A stretch of DNA of 64,000 nucleotides from Pseudomonas sp. sp1636 (GCF_030376615.1 NZ_JARRAB010000009.1:1-64000); one strand, 5' to 3'. Shown: positions 1 through 9,893, counted from the first letter of the stretch. The notes: generated by a model not told the origin, from the letters alone. Program-made: numbers and translations.

Positions 1-23
1 CGATCGCTTTCTGGGCGCAAGGC

Positions 24-530
24 TCAGCGAGTGCCGAGGAAGTCGCGCTTGCCGATTGCCACACCGTTATGGCGCAGGATGGCGTAGGCGGTGGTGCAGT
101 GGAAATAGAAGTTGGGCATCACGTGGTCGAGCAGGAAGAGCTGGCCCTGGAAGTGGGTGTCCTTGCCGCGCCGCGAGAGGGTCACGGTGCGCTCCTCGCT
201 GCCGTCGATCTGCGCGGCGCCGAGGCCTTGCAGAAAGCTCAGGGTAGCGGCGATGCGCGCCTGCAGATCGGCGAAGCTGGTTTCGTCATCGGCCTGGTGC
301 GGGGCATCGATGCCGGCCAGCAGGGCGATGCCGGCCTGGGCGGTATCGCAGGCGATCTGCACCTGGCGGCTCAGCGGGAACATGTCCGGGGCCAGGCGGG
401 CATTGAGTAATACGCTGGGGTCGATCTTCCGGGTCTCGGCGTCGGCGGCGGCAATGCCGAGGATGGTCGACAGGTTGTTCAGTTGGCGGGTGAACACCGG
501 GATGGATGCTTGGTACATGGACAGGGACAT
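24..530 (-). CDS. DUF1993 family protein
   Basis: 168-residue soluble protein without signal peptide or membrane segment. The sequence resembles the DUF1993 family, a helical-bundle family of unknown biochemical role common in pseudomonads: an N-terminal helix with an SMYQASIP start, a central DMFPLSRQVQIACD stretch and a C-terminal HVMPNFYFHCTTAYAILRHNG segment. The full length fits the family. The ATG at 530 follows a GGAGCACTCC-like region, so spacing is only moderately convincing. It is transcribed in the same direction as the MaoC gene downstream of it in coordinates but is separated by a hairpin, so it is probably its own unit. No substrate can be inferred. Confidence 0.75.
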   Translation of the reverse strand: MSLSMYQASIPVFTRQLNNLSTILGIAAADAETRKIDPSVLLNARLAPDMFPLSRQVQIACDTAQAGIALLAGIDAPHQADDETSFADLQARIAATLSFLQGLGAAQIDGSEERTVTLSRRGKDTHFQGQLFLLDHVMPNFYFHCTTAYAILRHNGVAIGKRDFLGTR

Positions 531-571
531 GGAGTGCTCCGATTGAGTGCGGGCGACGGCTGAGGAAAAGC

Positions 572-594
572 TAAACCGCCAGTGTGGCGGTTTA
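572..594 (-). terminator. Rho-independent terminator behind the MaoC gene
   Basis: Perfect 10-bp inverted repeat TAAACCGCCA / TGGCGGTTTA with a 3-base loop. On the minus strand it is followed by TTTAGCTTTTCC, a moderate U-tract. It lies 27 bases past the MaoC stop and likely ends that two-gene transcript before the DUF1993 gene. Confidence 0.65.
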
Positions 595-620
595 TCGGGC
601 AGTCGGGTCAGCGGGCGTAC

Positions 621-1091
621 TTAGCCGATGCTGATCGGCGGCAGCTCGGCCAGCTCGACGGTCTGCTGTTTGCGCGGGGCGAGGATTTCCGCTTCGCCGT
701 CGACCACCAGTTCGTCGTTCTGATTGAACACCCGGGTGGCGACGCGCACGCGGAATTTCGGCAGTTTCTCGAGGATTTCCAGACGTACGGTGAGGGTGTC
801 GCCGAGCTTCACCGGCGCGGTGAAACGCATGCTCTGACCCAGGTAGATGGTGCCGGGGCCGGGCAGCTCGCAGGCTACTGCCGCGCTGATCAGGGCGCCG
901 CTGAACATGCCATGGGCGATGCGCTGCTTGAACATGGTGGTGGCGGCATATTCGGCATCCAGGTGCACCGGGTTGCGGTCGCCGGACACCGCGGCGAACA
1001 GCTGGATGTCGCGCTCTTCGACGGTCTTGCTGTAGCTGGCGGTCTGGCCTATTTCGAGAATGTCGTAAGGCGTGTTGCTGCTTTGACTCAT
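621..1091 (-). CDS. MaoC-like (R)-specific enoyl-CoA hydratase
   Basis: 156-residue single hot-dog-fold protein. The segment FAAVSGDRNPVHLD near residues 32-45 carries the Asp and His of the MaoC/PhaJ hydratase active site, which hydrates trans-2-enoyl-CoA to (R)-3-hydroxyacyl-CoA; the C-terminal half has the usual beta-rich pattern with VKLGDTLTVRLEILEK. The reading frame continues further upstream, but the ATG at 1091 is the family-like start and overlaps the stop of the upstream hydrolase by 4 bases (ATGA), implying translational coupling. Next to two fadD genes it probably works on fatty-acid beta-oxidation intermediates, possibly feeding polyhydroxyalkanoate precursors. The exact chain-length preference is unknown. 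Confidence 0.85.
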   Translation of the reverse strand: MSQSSNTPYDILEIGQTASYSKTVEERDIQLFAAVSGDRNPVHLDAEYAATTMFKQRIAHGMFSGALISAAVACELPGPGTIYLGQSMRFTAPVKLGDTLTVRLEILEKLPKFRVRVATRVFNQNDELVVDGEAEILAPRKQQTVELAELPPISIG

Positions 1092-2050
1092 GGGTGTGTC
1101 TCCTGGGGTTGTGGGTGAAGCTGGCGGGGATGGCTCAGGGCCTGTTCCAGCCAGGCGATCAAGTCGGTGGTGACGTCGGCGCGGTTGCTCTCGTTGAGCA
1201 GCTCGTGGCGAGCATCCGGATATAGCTTCAATTGCACCTGGGTGTGGCCGGCCTGGCGCAGGGCGTTGGCCAGGTCGGTCAAACGCTTGCCGTCGCTGAC
1301 CGGGTCGCAGGCTCCGCCGATCACCAGCAACGGCAGTTTGCAGTCGATCTGCGCCAGGTTGCGTGGCGGGGTGATGTGCAGCAGGCCGCCGAGCAGGTCG
1401 AGCCACAGCTGGTTGCTGCAGCGGAAGCCGCAGAGCGGGTCGTTGAGGTAGGCATCCACTTCGCCAGGGTCGCGGCTCAGCCAGTCGAAGCGAGTGCGAT
1501 TGGGCTTGAAGGCTTTATTGAACGAGCCGAAGGAAATCAACTCGATCAGGGCGCTTTGGCCGGTCGGCCCCTGACGCCAGCGCTCGAAACGGGCAATCAG
1601 CCGCGCCGCGCGGTACAGCGCCAGGGGCTGGTAGTTGGAACCGGACAGAATCGCTCCTTGCAGGCTGCAGCTGTGTTGCATCAGGTAGGCCTGAGCGATG
1701 TAGCTGCCCATGCTGTGGCCCAGCAGGAAGATCGGCACCTGTGGATGCTGCTGGCGAATATGGTGGTTGAGGCGGGCCAGGTCACTCACCACCAGGTTCC
1801 AGCCGTTGGCGTCGGCATAGTGGCCGAGGTGGCCGTGTTCGGCCGTCCTGCCGTGGCCGCGCTGGTCGTGGGCGTAAAGCTCGAAGCCCGCAGCGACCAG
1901 GGCCGCGCCCAGGCGGGCGTAGCGTGCGCTGTGTTCGGCCATGCCATGGGCCACCATCACCACCGCTTTCGGCGGCTGTTCGGCGAACCAGCGGTTCACG
2001 TAGAGCGGTGCGGCGTCGCTGCTATCGAGCCAAAAAGCATTGTGCTGCAT
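1088..2050 (-). CDS. Alpha/beta hydrolase, monoacylglycerol lipase/lysophospholipase type
   Basis: 320-residue cytoplasmic alpha/beta hydrolase. It has the oxyanion-loop motif VMVAHGMAEHSARY near residues 31-44, a GHSMGS nucleophile elbow around residue 113, an Asp in GGACDPVSDG and a His in ARHELLNES close to the C terminus, together a full Ser-Asp-His triad. This is the lysophospholipase/monoacylglycerol lipase (PldB, Hydrolase_4) type. It forms a two-gene unit with the MaoC gene and is divergent from fadD2, suggesting release of fatty acids from glycerides that FadD then activates. The substrate is inferred from family and neighbours only. Confidence 0.85.
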   Translation of the reverse strand: MQHNAFWLDSSDAAPLYVNRWFAEQPPKAVVMVAHGMAEHSARYARLGAALVAAGFELYAHDQRGHGRTAEHGHLGHYADANGWNLVVSDLARLNHHIRQQHPQVPIFLLGHSMGSYIAQAYLMQHSCSLQGAILSGSNYQPLALYRAARLIARFERWRQGPTGQSALIELISFGSFNKAFKPNRTRFDWLSRDPGEVDAYLNDPLCGFRCSNQLWLDLLGGLLHITPPRNLAQIDCKLPLLVIGGACDPVSDGKRLTDLANALRQAGHTQVQLKLYPDARHELLNESNRADVTTDLIAWLEQALSHPRQLHPQPQETHP

Positions 2051-2279
2051 GGCGAATCCTTCGGCCTGCGAGAGTTCGGCATTGTAGAGCTTGCGCGCAG
2101 GCTTTTCCCAGCCGAATGGCGTGATCGAAGATTCACGCTGTCAATGACGCCCCGCAAGTATTTGCGCTCCTGTCCGGAGCTGCTAACGTCGGCGGCAGTT
2201 CCTTGTCAGCCGTCGTCGCGGCTTTTGCCATGGCGGACTCCGCGAGACAGGCACCTATCAGGGTAAGAGGATAAAAATA

Positions 2280-3968
2280 ATGCAGCCTGATTTCTGGAGC
2301 GACAAACGTCCGACTGGCGTGCCCAACGATATCGACATGGGTGCCTACAAGTCGGTGGTCGAGGTGTTCGAGCGCTCGTGCAAGAAATTCGCCGACCGTC
2401 CGGCGTTCAGCAATATGGGGGTGACCCTGACCTACGCCGAGCTCGATCGTCTGTCCGGCGCCTTTGCCAGTTATCTGCAAAAGCACACCGACCTGCAGCC
2501 CGGCGAGCGCATCGCCGTGCAGATGCCCAACATTCTGCAATACCCGATAGCCGTGTTCGGTGCCATGCGCGCCGGGCTGATCGTGGTCAACACCAACCCG
2601 CTGTACACCGCCCGCGAGATGCGTCACCAGTTCAAGGATGCCGGGGTGCGCGCCCTGGTCTACCTGAACATGTTCGGCAAATTGGTGCAGGACGTGCTGG
2701 CGGATACCGAAATCGACTACCTGATCGAGGCCCGGATGGGTGACATGTTGCCGAGCCTCAAGGGCTGGCTGGTCAATACCCTGGTAAAGAAGGTCAAGAA
2801 AATGGTGCCGGACTACCGCCTGCCCCAGGCGGTGTCGTTCAAGGCGGCGCTCCAGCAGGGGCATGGGCACGGGGTCAAGCCGGTCGCGGTCGGCCACGAC
2901 GATATCGCGGTGCTGCAATACACCGGCGGCACCACTGGGGTGGCCAAGGGCGCCATGCTGACCCACGGCAACCTGGTGGCCAACATGCAGCAGGTCGATG
3001 CCTGCTTGTCGCAGCTCGGCGACGACGGTACCCCGCTGATGAAGCAGGGCCAGGAAATCATGATCGCGCCGTTGCCGCTCTATCACATCTACGCCTTTAC
3101 CGCGAACTGCATGTGCATGATGGTCAACGGCAATCTCAGCGTACTGATCAGTAATCCACGCGATATTCCCGGCTTCGTCAAGGAATTGGGCAAGTGGCGG
3201 TTCTCCGCGCTGCTGGGCCTCAATACCCTGTTCGTCGCGCTGATGGATCACCCCGAGTTCAAGAACCTCGATTTCTCCAGGCTCAAGGTCACCAACTCCG
3301 GCGGCACCGCGCTGGTCAAGGCCACCGCCGAGCGTTGGCAGGCCATTACCGGCTGTGCGGTGGTGGAAGGCTACGGCCTCACCGAGACTGCGCCAGTGGC
3401 CAGCAGCAACCCCTACGGTACCCGGGCGCGTCTGGGCACGGTGGGCATCCCGGTGCCGGGCACCGCGTTCAAGGTGATCGACGACGACGGTTGCGAGCAG
3501 CCCCTGGGCGAGCGGGGCGAGCTGTGCATCAAAGGCCCGCAAGTGATGAAGGGCTACTGGCAGCGCGAAGAGGCCACCGCCGAAGTTTTGGACGCCAAGG
3601 GCTGGTTCAAGACCGGCGACATCGCGGTAATCGACCCGGACGGCTTCGTGCGCATCGTCGACCGCAAGAAGGACATGATCATCGTCTCCGGCTTCAACGT
3701 GTACCCCAACGAGATCGAAGACGTGGTCATGGCCCACCCGCAGGTCGCCAGCTGCGCGGCCATCGGGGTGCCCGACGAAAAATCCGGCGAGGCGGTCAAG
3801 CTGTTCGTCGTCGCCCGCGCAGGCGGTCTCAGTGCCGAGGCGCTGACGGCTTACTGCAGGGAAAACTTCACCGGCTACAAGGTGCCCAAGCACATCGTCT
3901 TCCGCGATTCCTTGCCGATGACCCCGGTGGGCAAGATCCTCCGTCGTGAGCTGCGCGATATCGCGTAG
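2280..3968 (+). CDS. fadD2: Long-chain fatty-acid-CoA ligase FadD2
   Basis: 562-residue AMP-forming acyl-CoA synthetase, the normal FadD length. The P-loop motif [12 protein letters not shown] lies at about residues 213-224, the A5 motif GYGLTETAP at about 363-371, the A7/A8 hinge [21 protein letters not shown] at about 446-466, and the A10 lysine in [13 protein letters not shown] at the C terminus. It activates exogenous fatty acids to acyl-CoA for beta-oxidation, likely at the inner face of the cytoplasmic membrane. It precedes a second fadD in tandem, with a 307-base gap holding a palindrome and a separate operator-like dyad. This order matches fadD2-fadD1 in P. aeruginosa, which is why the symbol is used. 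ATG start with an AAGAGGATAAAA region just upstream. Confidence 0.92.
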   Translation: MQPDFWSDKRPTGVPNDIDMGAYKSVVEVFERSCKKFADRPAFSNMGVTLTYAELDRLSGAFASYLQKHTDLQPGERIAVQMPNILQYPIAVFGAMRAGLIVVNTNPLYTAREMRHQFKDAGVRALVYLNMFGKLVQDVLADTEIDYLIEARMGDMLPSLKGWLVNTLVKKVKKMVPDYRLPQAVSFKAALQQGHGHGVKPVAVGHDDIAVLQYTGGTTGVAKGAMLTHGNLVANMQQVDACLSQLGDDGTPLMKQGQEIMIAPLPLYHIYAFTANCMCMMVNGNLSVLISNPRDIPGFVKELGKWRFSALLGLNTLFVALMDHPEFKNLDFSRLKVTNSGGTALVKATAERWQAITGCAVVEGYGLTETAPVASSNPYGTRARLGTVGIPVPGTAFKVIDDDGCEQPLGERGELCIKGPQVMKGYWQREEATAEVLDAKGWFKTGDIAVIDPDGFVRIVDRKKDMIIVSGFNVYPNEIEDVVMAHPQVASCAAIGVPDEKSGEAVKLFVVARAGGLSAEALTAYCRENFTGYKVPKHIVFRDSLPMTPVGKILRRELRDIA

Positions 3969-3980
3969 ACCGCGCAGCGC

Positions 3981-4007
3981 CGTAGCCCGGACTTCATCCG
4001 GGCTACG
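3981..4007. repeat. REP-type palindrome between fadD2 and fadD1
   Basis: Perfect 11-bp inverted repeat CGTAGCCCGGA / TCCGGGCTACG with a 5-base spacer. The same GTAGCCCGGAT...ATCCGGGCTAC core occurs at 21223-21290. It is a typical Pseudomonas intergenic palindrome; with no U-tract it is not a classical terminator, but it could stabilise the fadD2 mRNA end. The rest of the 3969-4275 gap holds the dyad at 4084-4115 and nothing coding. Confidence 0.75.
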
Positions 4008-4083
4008 TTCTCCTCCAGGTCGCGGACCAGTTGCCGCAAGCCTTGTCCTACAAGCGCAGCGGGCGCCTGATAGGCTCGTCCTA

Positions 4084-4115
4084 AAAGTGACCAGAATGAT
4101 AGTATTCGTCACTTT
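4084..4115. promoter_or_regulatory. 32-bp dyad upstream of fadD1, candidate operator
   Basis: AAAGTGAC and GTCACTTT form perfect 8-bp arms separated by 16 bases, and the interior holds a second symmetric pair, GAAT/ATTC around a 6-base centre. It lies about 160 bases before the fadD1 GTG in otherwise AT-richer DNA. The symmetry fits a dimeric repressor or activator site; the responsible regulator is unknown, and the sequence does not match the PsrA consensus as I know it. Confidence 0.5.
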
Positions 4116-4275
4116 CGTTACTGGTAAGGCAGAGTTTGGTGCTAGGCGCTCCCAGGCAAAGCTGCTACTCTCGGCCCGCTTTTTGGCCGTTTGCCAGTCT
4201 GGAAAGTGAGTAAACACACAATAAACAACCGCCTCTGCGCGGTGAAGATCAGCTGTTGCTTAGGAGTGGGCTTCC

Positions 4276-5964
4276 GTGACCGAAAATTTTTGGAAGGATA
4301 AGTATCCCCTTGGGATTGCTGCCGAAATCGATCCCGATCAGTACCCGAATATCCAGGCGGTACTGAAACAGTCCTGCCAGCGTTTCGCCGACAAGCCGGC
4401 CTTCAGCAATCTCGGCAAGACCATCACCTACGGCGAACTGTATGAGTTGTCCGGTGCTTTCGCCGCCTACCTGCAACAGCACACGAGCCTGCAGCCTGGC
4501 GATCGCATTGCCGTGCAACTGCCCAACGTCCTGCAATACCCGGTCGTGGTGTTCGGCGCCATTCGCGCCGGCCTGGTCGTGGTCAACACCAACCCGCTGT
4601 ACACCGCGCGGGAAATGGAACACCAATTCAACGATTCCGGCGCCAAGGCTCTGGTCAGCTTGGCCAACATGGCTCACCTGGTCGAACAAGTGTTGCCCAA
4701 GACCGGGATCAAGACGGTCATCATCAGCGAAGTCGGCGATATGCTGCCGCCGCTCAAGCGCCTGCTGATCAACAGTGTGGTCAAGTACGTGAAGAAGATG
4801 GTGCCGGCCTACAAACTGCCGCACGCCGTCAAGTTCACCGAAGCCCTGAGCAAAGGCCGTGGCAAGCCGGTCAAGGAAGCCAACCCGGCCAACGGCGAGA
4901 TCGCCGTACTGCAGTACACCGGTGGCACCACCGGGGTGGCCAAGGGCGCGATGCTGACTCACCGCAATCTGGTGGCGAACATGCTGCAGGCCCGCGCGAT
5001 GATGGCGTCGAACATGAATGAAGGCAGCGAAGTCGTGATTGCGCCGCTGCCGCTCTATCACATCTATGCTTTCACCTTCCATTGCATGGCCATGATGCTG
5101 ATCGGCAACCATAACGTGCTGATCACCAACCCGCGGGACCTGCCGGGCATGGTTAAGGATCTGGCGCGTTACAAGTTCAGCGGTTTCGTCGGCCTCAATA
5201 CCCTGTTCGTCGCCTTGTGCAACAGCGAGGACTTCCAGAAACTCGACTTCTCCTCTCTGAAAGTCACCCTGTCTGGCGGCATGGCCCTGCAATTGGCCAC
5301 TGCCGAGCGCTGGACCCAGGTGACCGGCAGCCCGCTCTGCGAAGGCTTCGGCATGACCGAAACCAGTCCGGTGGCCACGGTCAACCCGGTTCAGGCCATC
5401 CAGCTGGGCACTATCGGTATTCCGGTGCCCTCGACCCAGTGCAAGGTGATCGACGACGAAGGCAACGAACTGCCCCTCGGCGCGGTGGGCGAGTTGTGCG
5501 TCAAGGGTCCGCAGGTGATGAAGGGCTACTGGCAACGCCAGGATGCCACCGACGAAATCCTCGACGCCGCCGGCTGGCTGAAAACCGGCGACATCGCGGT
5601 GATCCAGGAAGACGGTTACCTGCGCATCGTCGACCGCAAGAAAGACATGATTCTGGTGTCCGGCTTCAACGTCTACCCGAACGAGCTGGAGGACGTGCTG
5701 GCCACCCTGCCAGGCGTGCTGCAGTGCGCGGCCATCGGCATCCCGGACGAGAAATCCGGCGAAGCGATCAAGCTGTTCGTGGTCGCCAAGCCGGGCGTGA
5801 ACCTGACCAAGGAGCAGGTCATGCAGCACATGCGCGCCAATGTCACCGGCTACAAGGTGCCGAGAGTCGTGGAGTTCCGCGATACGCTGCCGACCACCAA
5901 CGTCGGCAAGATCCTGCGCCGCGAACTGCGCGACCAGGAGCTGAAGAAACTGGCCAAGGCTTGA
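4276..5964 (+). CDS. fadD1: Long-chain fatty-acid-CoA ligase FadD1
   Basis: 562 residues, colinear over its whole length with the preceding FadD2 (clear recent-family paralogues). Key motifs: [12 protein letters not shown] at about residues 213-224, [11 protein letters not shown] at about 357-367, [20 protein letters not shown] at about 446-465, and [14 protein letters not shown] near the end. The start is GTG at 4276, supported by TAGGAG about 10 bases upstream and by matching the FadD2 N terminus ([10 protein letters not shown] versus QPDFWSDKRP). It has its own upstream region with a dyad and its own terminator, so separate regulation of the two ligases is likely. In P. aeruginosa the two paralogues differ in chain-length preference; that cannot be read here. 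Confidence 0.93.
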   Translation: MTENFWKDKYPLGIAAEIDPDQYPNIQAVLKQSCQRFADKPAFSNLGKTITYGELYELSGAFAAYLQQHTSLQPGDRIAVQLPNVLQYPVVVFGAIRAGLVVVNTNPLYTAREMEHQFNDSGAKALVSLANMAHLVEQVLPKTGIKTVIISEVGDMLPPLKRLLINSVVKYVKKMVPAYKLPHAVKFTEALSKGRGKPVKEANPANGEIAVLQYTGGTTGVAKGAMLTHRNLVANMLQARAMMASNMNEGSEVVIAPLPLYHIYAFTFHCMAMMLIGNHNVLITNPRDLPGMVKDLARYKFSGFVGLNTLFVALCNSEDFQKLDFSSLKVTLSGGMALQLATAERWTQVTGSPLCEGFGMTETSPVATVNPVQAIQLGTIGIPVPSTQCKVIDDEGNELPLGAVGELCVKGPQVMKGYWQRQDATDEILDAAGWLKTGDIAVIQEDGYLRIVDRKKDMILVSGFNVYPNELEDVLATLPGVLQCAAIGIPDEKSGEAIKLFVVAKPGVNLTKEQVMQHMRANVTGYKVPRVVEFRDTLPTTNVGKILRRELRDQELKKLAKA

Positions 5965-5977
5965 GGGCAATGGTCTG

Positions 5978-6003
5978 AAAAAACCCGCTGCGGCGGGTTT
6001 TTT
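5978..6003 (+). terminator. Rho-independent terminator of fadD1
   Basis: Stem AAAAAACCCGC / GCGGGTTTTTT with a 4-base loop, ending in a T-run and lying 14 bases past the fadD1 stop. GC core plus U-tract make this a strong intrinsic terminator. Confidence 0.9.
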
Positions 6004-6121
6004 CTTGTCTATTGGCGAGTATGTCGTAGGATTGCTAAAAAAATGTACGTGGGTCACTGGTCTGACCACAGTCGGACCGGGTTCATGTGCGCATAATCCT
6101 CACTGCCAAGGTACTGCCCTC

Positions 6122-7807
6122 ATGCTCGCCACACTTCGGTTGCGCTCCAAAGTCCTGTTGTTGGCCCTGGTTCCGGTGCTGCTGTTGACGCTGCTGCTCA
6201 GCACCCTAGCGGTGTTCACCCTGCAGCAGTTGGCCGATCAGCAGGAGGCCGGCACCCGCGAAAAGCTGACTCAGGATCGACGGATCGAAATCAAGCAGTA
6301 CGTGGATCTGGCGATGAACGCCATCGCGCCCATCTATCAAGCTTCAGCCGCCAACGACATGGCTGCGCGCGAGCAGGCGGTGGCGGTGCTCAAGCGCCTG
6401 TCCTACGGCGCGGAAGGTTACTTCTGGGGCTACGACGGTGAATCGCTGCGCGTATTCCAGGCCAATGGCAACGAGCGCATCGGCGAGAGCTTCGCCGATT
6501 ACCGCGACCCCAACGGGGTCTATGCCATTCGTGAACTGGTGCGTGCCGGTAAAGACGGCAGCCACTACGTCAATTACAGCTTCGTCCTCGGCGACGGCAA
6601 AGTGCTGGTGCCCAAGGTTGGTTACGCCGCCTACCTGCCTAAGTGGAATCTGGCCTTTGGCACCTCGGTGAATCTCGACGGGGTCGAGCGCGATGTGCAG
6701 CAGGCACGCGCCGAGTTTCAGGCGCGCATCGACAACCTGCTGCTGATCATGATCGGTTCGGCGTCCGCCCTGCTGCTACTGATGGGGGGGCTCGCCGTCG
6801 TCATGAGCAACTCCATTCTCCGCCCGCTGTTGCACATCAAGAGCAATCTCGACGACATGGCTGCTGGCAACGGCAACCTGACTTATCGCCTGCCAGTGAC
6901 CAGTCAGGATGAGCTGGGAGAGCTGGCGCTATCGTTCAACCAGTTCGTCGAAAAAATCCACGGCCTGGTGTGCCAGGTGGCGGCTACCACTACCCAGCTC
7001 TCCAGCCTGGTCGGTGCGGTGTCCAGCCAGGCGCAACGCTCGGAGCAGGCCATGGAAGGGCAGCGCCAGGAGACCGATCAGGTGGCCACGGCGATCAATC
7101 AGATGTCCGCCGCCGCCCAGGAAGTGGCCAACAGTGCGCAACACGCCGCCGAAGCGGCGCGCGAGACTGACCTGGAAGGCCAGTCCGCCAAGCGCGTGGT
7201 GGATCAGAGTATCGAGAGCATCCACGATCTGGTGGGCGAAGTGCGTAGCAGCAGCACCTCACTGGAAAATCTGCGCCAGGATGTGCAAGGCATCGTCGGC
7301 GTGCTCGAGGTGATCCGCTCGATTGCCGAGCAAACCAACTTGCTGGCGCTCAATGCGGCGATCGAGGCGGCACGCGCCGGCGAGGCGGGCCGCGGTTTTG
7401 CCGTGGTCGCCGACGAAGTTCGCGCCCTGGCCAGCCGCACCCAGCAGAGCACCGGCGAGATCCAGAGCATGATCAACCGCTTGCAGAGCGCCACCAGCGA
7501 GTCGGTGAAGGCCATGCAGCGTGCCAGCGAGATGGGCGAGAACACCCGCGAGCAGGCCACCTGCGCCGGTGTCTCGCTGCAAGCCATCGCCAGCCTGATC
7601 GGCACCATCAACTCGATGAATGCGCAGATCGCCAGCGCGGCCGAAGAGCAGACTGCCGTGGCCGAAGAGATCAACCGCAGCGTGCACCAGATCGCCGTGG
7701 GTGTGGACGGGGTCGCTGGCGAAGCCGCCCAGGGTGCGCAGACCTCGCGCGAGCTCAACCAGCTTGGCGAGCGCCTGCAGCGCCTGGTCGGCCAGTTTCA
7801 GATCTGA
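6122..7807 (+). CDS. Methyl-accepting chemotaxis protein with periplasmic Cache-type sensor
   Basis: 561-residue transmembrane chemoreceptor. Membrane segment 1 is at about residues 10-32, a periplasmic single-Cache-like sensor at about 33-205 ([26 protein letters not shown]), membrane segment 2 at about 207-232, HAMP to about 290, then the methyl-accepting coiled coil with the conserved hairpin tip ([19 protein letters not shown]) around residues 400-420. There is no C-terminal CheR-binding pentapeptide. The frame is open from 6005, but the ATG at 6122 begins with a charged residue-hydrophobic signal anchor typical of the family and is preferred. The ligand is unknown; neighbours give no strong hint. 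Confidence 0.9.
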   Translation: MLATLRLRSKVLLLALVPVLLLTLLLSTLAVFTLQQLADQQEAGTREKLTQDRRIEIKQYVDLAMNAIAPIYQASAANDMAAREQAVAVLKRLSYGAEGYFWGYDGESLRVFQANGNERIGESFADYRDPNGVYAIRELVRAGKDGSHYVNYSFVLGDGKVLVPKVGYAAYLPKWNLAFGTSVNLDGVERDVQQARAEFQARIDNLLLIMIGSASALLLLMGGLAVVMSNSILRPLLHIKSNLDDMAAGNGNLTYRLPVTSQDELGELALSFNQFVEKIHGLVCQVAATTTQLSSLVGAVSSQAQRSEQAMEGQRQETDQVATAINQMSAAAQEVANSAQHAAEAARETDLEGQSAKRVVDQSIESIHDLVGEVRSSSTSLENLRQDVQGIVGVLEVIRSIAEQTNLLALNAAIEAARAGEAGRGFAVVADEVRALASRTQQSTGEIQSMINRLQSATSESVKAMQRASEMGENTREQATCAGVSLQAIASLIGTINSMNAQIASAAEEQTAVAEEINRSVHQIAVGVDGVAGEAAQGAQTSRELNQLGERLQRLVGQFQI

Positions 7808-7835
7808 GCGATGATCGCTAACCCGGCGCGCGATC

Positions 7836-8705
7836 TCAGGCCGCGCCGCTGGCGCTCAGCTGCTGTTCCAGCCAGTCGCAGAAACTGCGGGTCAGCGGGC
7901 TGTGCTCGCTGTCGCGATGAATCAGCCAGGCCCAGTTGGGGCCGCGCACGCGCTGTTCGGCCAGCGCTTGCAGCAGCCCGCTGGCTCTGGCCTGTTGCGC
8001 CAGCAGTTGGCTGACCAGGGCGATGCCCAGGCCCTGGCAGGCGGCGTCCAGCAGCAGGCCGGGGTCGGAGAAATTCAGGCCATGGCCCTGCTGGCCGACA
8101 TCCACGCCGGCTTCGACCTCCCAGTGGCTCCAGTCCATTTCCCGCTCGCCGTGCAGGGTGCTGCGCTCGGCCGTGGGCGTTTGCAGCAGCGCGGGGTGGC
8201 AGGCCGGGTAGAGGCGGTCGTGCAGCAGCACCCGGAAGCTGCATTCGGCCTGGGCGCTGATGTCGTCACGCACGGCGATGTCGATGGTCTGGCTGGCCAT
8301 GTCCGGGGCCTCGTCGGTGGTGAACAGCCACAGATCGATCTCGGCATGGCGCCGCCGGAAGTCGCCCAGGCGCGGCAGCAGCCAGTGGCGGGCGAAGGCC
8401 GGGGTGGTGTTGACCACCAATTGGTTGGGTTTGCTGTATTGCTCCAGGCGACGAATGCCCACGGCCAATTGCTGCAACAGCGACTGGGTGGTGCTGAGCA
8501 GGTCGTGGCCGGCGTCGGTCAGGCTGACGCTACGCCCGCTGCGGTAGAACAGCGGCTGTTCCAGATAACCTTCCAGGCTGCGGATCTGCTGGCTGATGGC
8601 CGACTGGGTGAGGTGCAACTCCTCGGCGGCCTTGTGGAAACTGCCCAGGCGGGCGGCGGCTTCGAAGCCGCGCAGGGCGTTCAGGGGTGGCCAGTGTTTG
8701 AGCAT
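7836..8705 (-). CDS. LysR-family regulator, GcvA-like
   Basis: 289 residues. The N-terminal winged helix-turn-helix spans about residues 5-65 (ALRGFEAAARLGSFHKAAEEL followed by SQQIRSLEGYLEQPLF), then a periplasmic-binding-protein-like effector domain. The start LNALRGFEAAAR is characteristic of the GcvA/AmpR subgroup. It is transcribed divergently from aguA with a 135-base intergenic region, the usual arrangement for a LysR regulator controlling its neighbour, so it is a candidate regulator of the agmatine operon. P. aeruginosa uses a TetR regulator (AguR) for aguBA, so a LysR here would be a different control circuit; this is an inference from position. Confidence 0.88.
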   Translation of the reverse strand: MLKHWPPLNALRGFEAAARLGSFHKAAEELHLTQSAISQQIRSLEGYLEQPLFYRSGRSVSLTDAGHDLLSTTQSLLQQLAVGIRRLEQYSKPNQLVVNTTPAFARHWLLPRLGDFRRRHAEIDLWLFTTDEAPDMASQTIDIAVRDDISAQAECSFRVLLHDRLYPACHPALLQTPTAERSTLHGEREMDWSHWEVEAGVDVGQQGHGLNFSDPGLLLDAACQGLGIALVSQLLAQQARASGLLQALAEQRVRGPNWAWLIHRDSEHSPLTRSFCDWLEQQLSASGAA

Positions 8706-8840
8706 GATCGATAAGTCCTGCTAATCATTTGTGGGCAAAATCCATCGTTTGTTCTGTGATTTTTAGGGGCATAGCATGGGTGTCATGGCCGCTCAGGCGG
8801 TTTTCAGTGATAACAACTACTTAACTGAAAGGCACTTGTC

Positions 8841-9893
8841 ATGCAACCGAACGACACGCAGCAAACGGGCTGGTGGATGCCGGCCGAATGGGCCCAACAC
8901 GCCGCCACCTGGATGGTCTGGCCGCACAACCAGGCGCTGTGGGAGAACACCTGGGGCGTAACCCTGGCCCAGGTGCAGGAAGACTTCGCCCGGGTGGCCA
9001 ACGCCATCGCCCGCTTCGAACCGGTCAAACTGGTGGTCGACCCGTCCGCCGGCGAACGCGCCCGGGCACTGTGTGGGCCAGGCGTCGAGCTGATCGAGCT
9101 GGCAGTCAACGACAGCTGGTGCCGTGACAGCGGGCCGAGTTTCGTCTGCCACCCGCAACTGGGCCTGGCCGGGGTCAGCTGGCGCTTCAACGCCTGGGGC
9201 GGCAAGTCGGCCCATGAGTTGGACGAGAGCCTGGCCCGGCGCGTGCTCAACGGCCTGGGCCTGGAGTGTTTCGGCACGCCGCTGGCCAACGAGGGCGGCG
9301 CCATCCATGTGGACGGCGAGGGCACGCTGATCACCACCGAGTCGGTGCTGCTCAATCCCAATCGCAATCCGGGCCTGAGCAAGGCCGAGATGGAAGACAT
9401 CTTCGCCCGCCTGCTCGGGGTGCAGAAGACCATCTGGCTGCCGGGCGATCCGGACTACGTCACCGGCGACATGACCGACGGCCACGTCGACGGCGTGTGC
9501 GCCTTCGCCCGCCCCGGCGCGCTGCTGGTGGACGCCACCCATGACCAGGGTTCGGTGTATGCCGAGGTGGTGCGCGAGAACCGTCGTGCCCTGGAATTGG
9601 CCAGCGACGCCCGTGGCCGTCAGTTCGAGCTGCTCGAGCTGTACGAGGCCAGCGCTGCGCTGGATACGGAGGCCGAGGTGTTCTGCGCCTCCTACACCAA
9701 CTTCTACATCGCCAATGGCGCCGTGATCATGCCGGCCTACGGCATCGCCGCCGACCGGGTCGCTGCCGAGACCCTGGCCATGGCTTTCCCCGGGCGCGAA
9801 GTGGTGCCGGTGCGGATCGACCAACTGGCCCATGGCGGCGGCGGCGTGCACTGCATCACCCAGCAACAGCCGGCCTGGCCGGCGAAGGGGTGA
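8841..9893 (+). CDS. aguA: Agmatine deiminase AguA
   Basis: 350-residue member of the peptidylarginine-deiminase-like superfamily. It hydrolyses agmatine to N-carbamoylputrescine and ammonia. Recognisable are MPAEWAQHAATWMVWPHN at the start, NDSWCRDSGPSF (substrate-binding Asp), NEGGAIHVDGEG, DMTDGHVDGVCAF (catalytic His/Asp), and GGGGVHCITQQ with the catalytic Cys at residue 338. First gene of a tight unit with aguB (4-base gap) and a polyamine-binding protein. Start ATG at 8841 has AAAGG upstream. Length and all catalytic residues are normal. Confidence 0.95.
   Translation: MQPNDTQQTGWWMPAEWAQHAATWMVWPHNQALWENTWGVTLAQVQEDFARVANAIARFEPVKLVVDPSAGERARALCGPGVELIELAVNDSWCRDSGPSFVCHPQLGLAGVSWRFNAWGGKSAHELDESLARRVLNGLGLECFGTPLANEGGAIHVDGEGTLITTESVLLNPNRNPGLSKAEMEDIFARLLGVQKTIWLPGDPDYVTGDMTDGHVDGVCAFARPGALLVDATHDQGSVYAEVVRENRRALELASDARGRQFELLELYEASAALDTEAEVFCASYTNFYIANGAVIMPAYGIAADRVAAETLAMAFPGREVVPVRIDQLAHGGGGVHCITQQQPAWPAKG

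Noticed and set aside
2133..4217. Long open frame (694 codons) on the minus strand across fadD2
   Set aside because: Mirror of the fadD2 codon pattern in high-GC DNA; no ribosome-binding site, low-complexity His/Gln/Gly-rich translation, and fadD2 motifs on the other strand are complete.
4249..6069. 606-codon minus-strand frame across fadD1
   Set aside because: Same shadow effect; it even runs through the fadD1 terminator.
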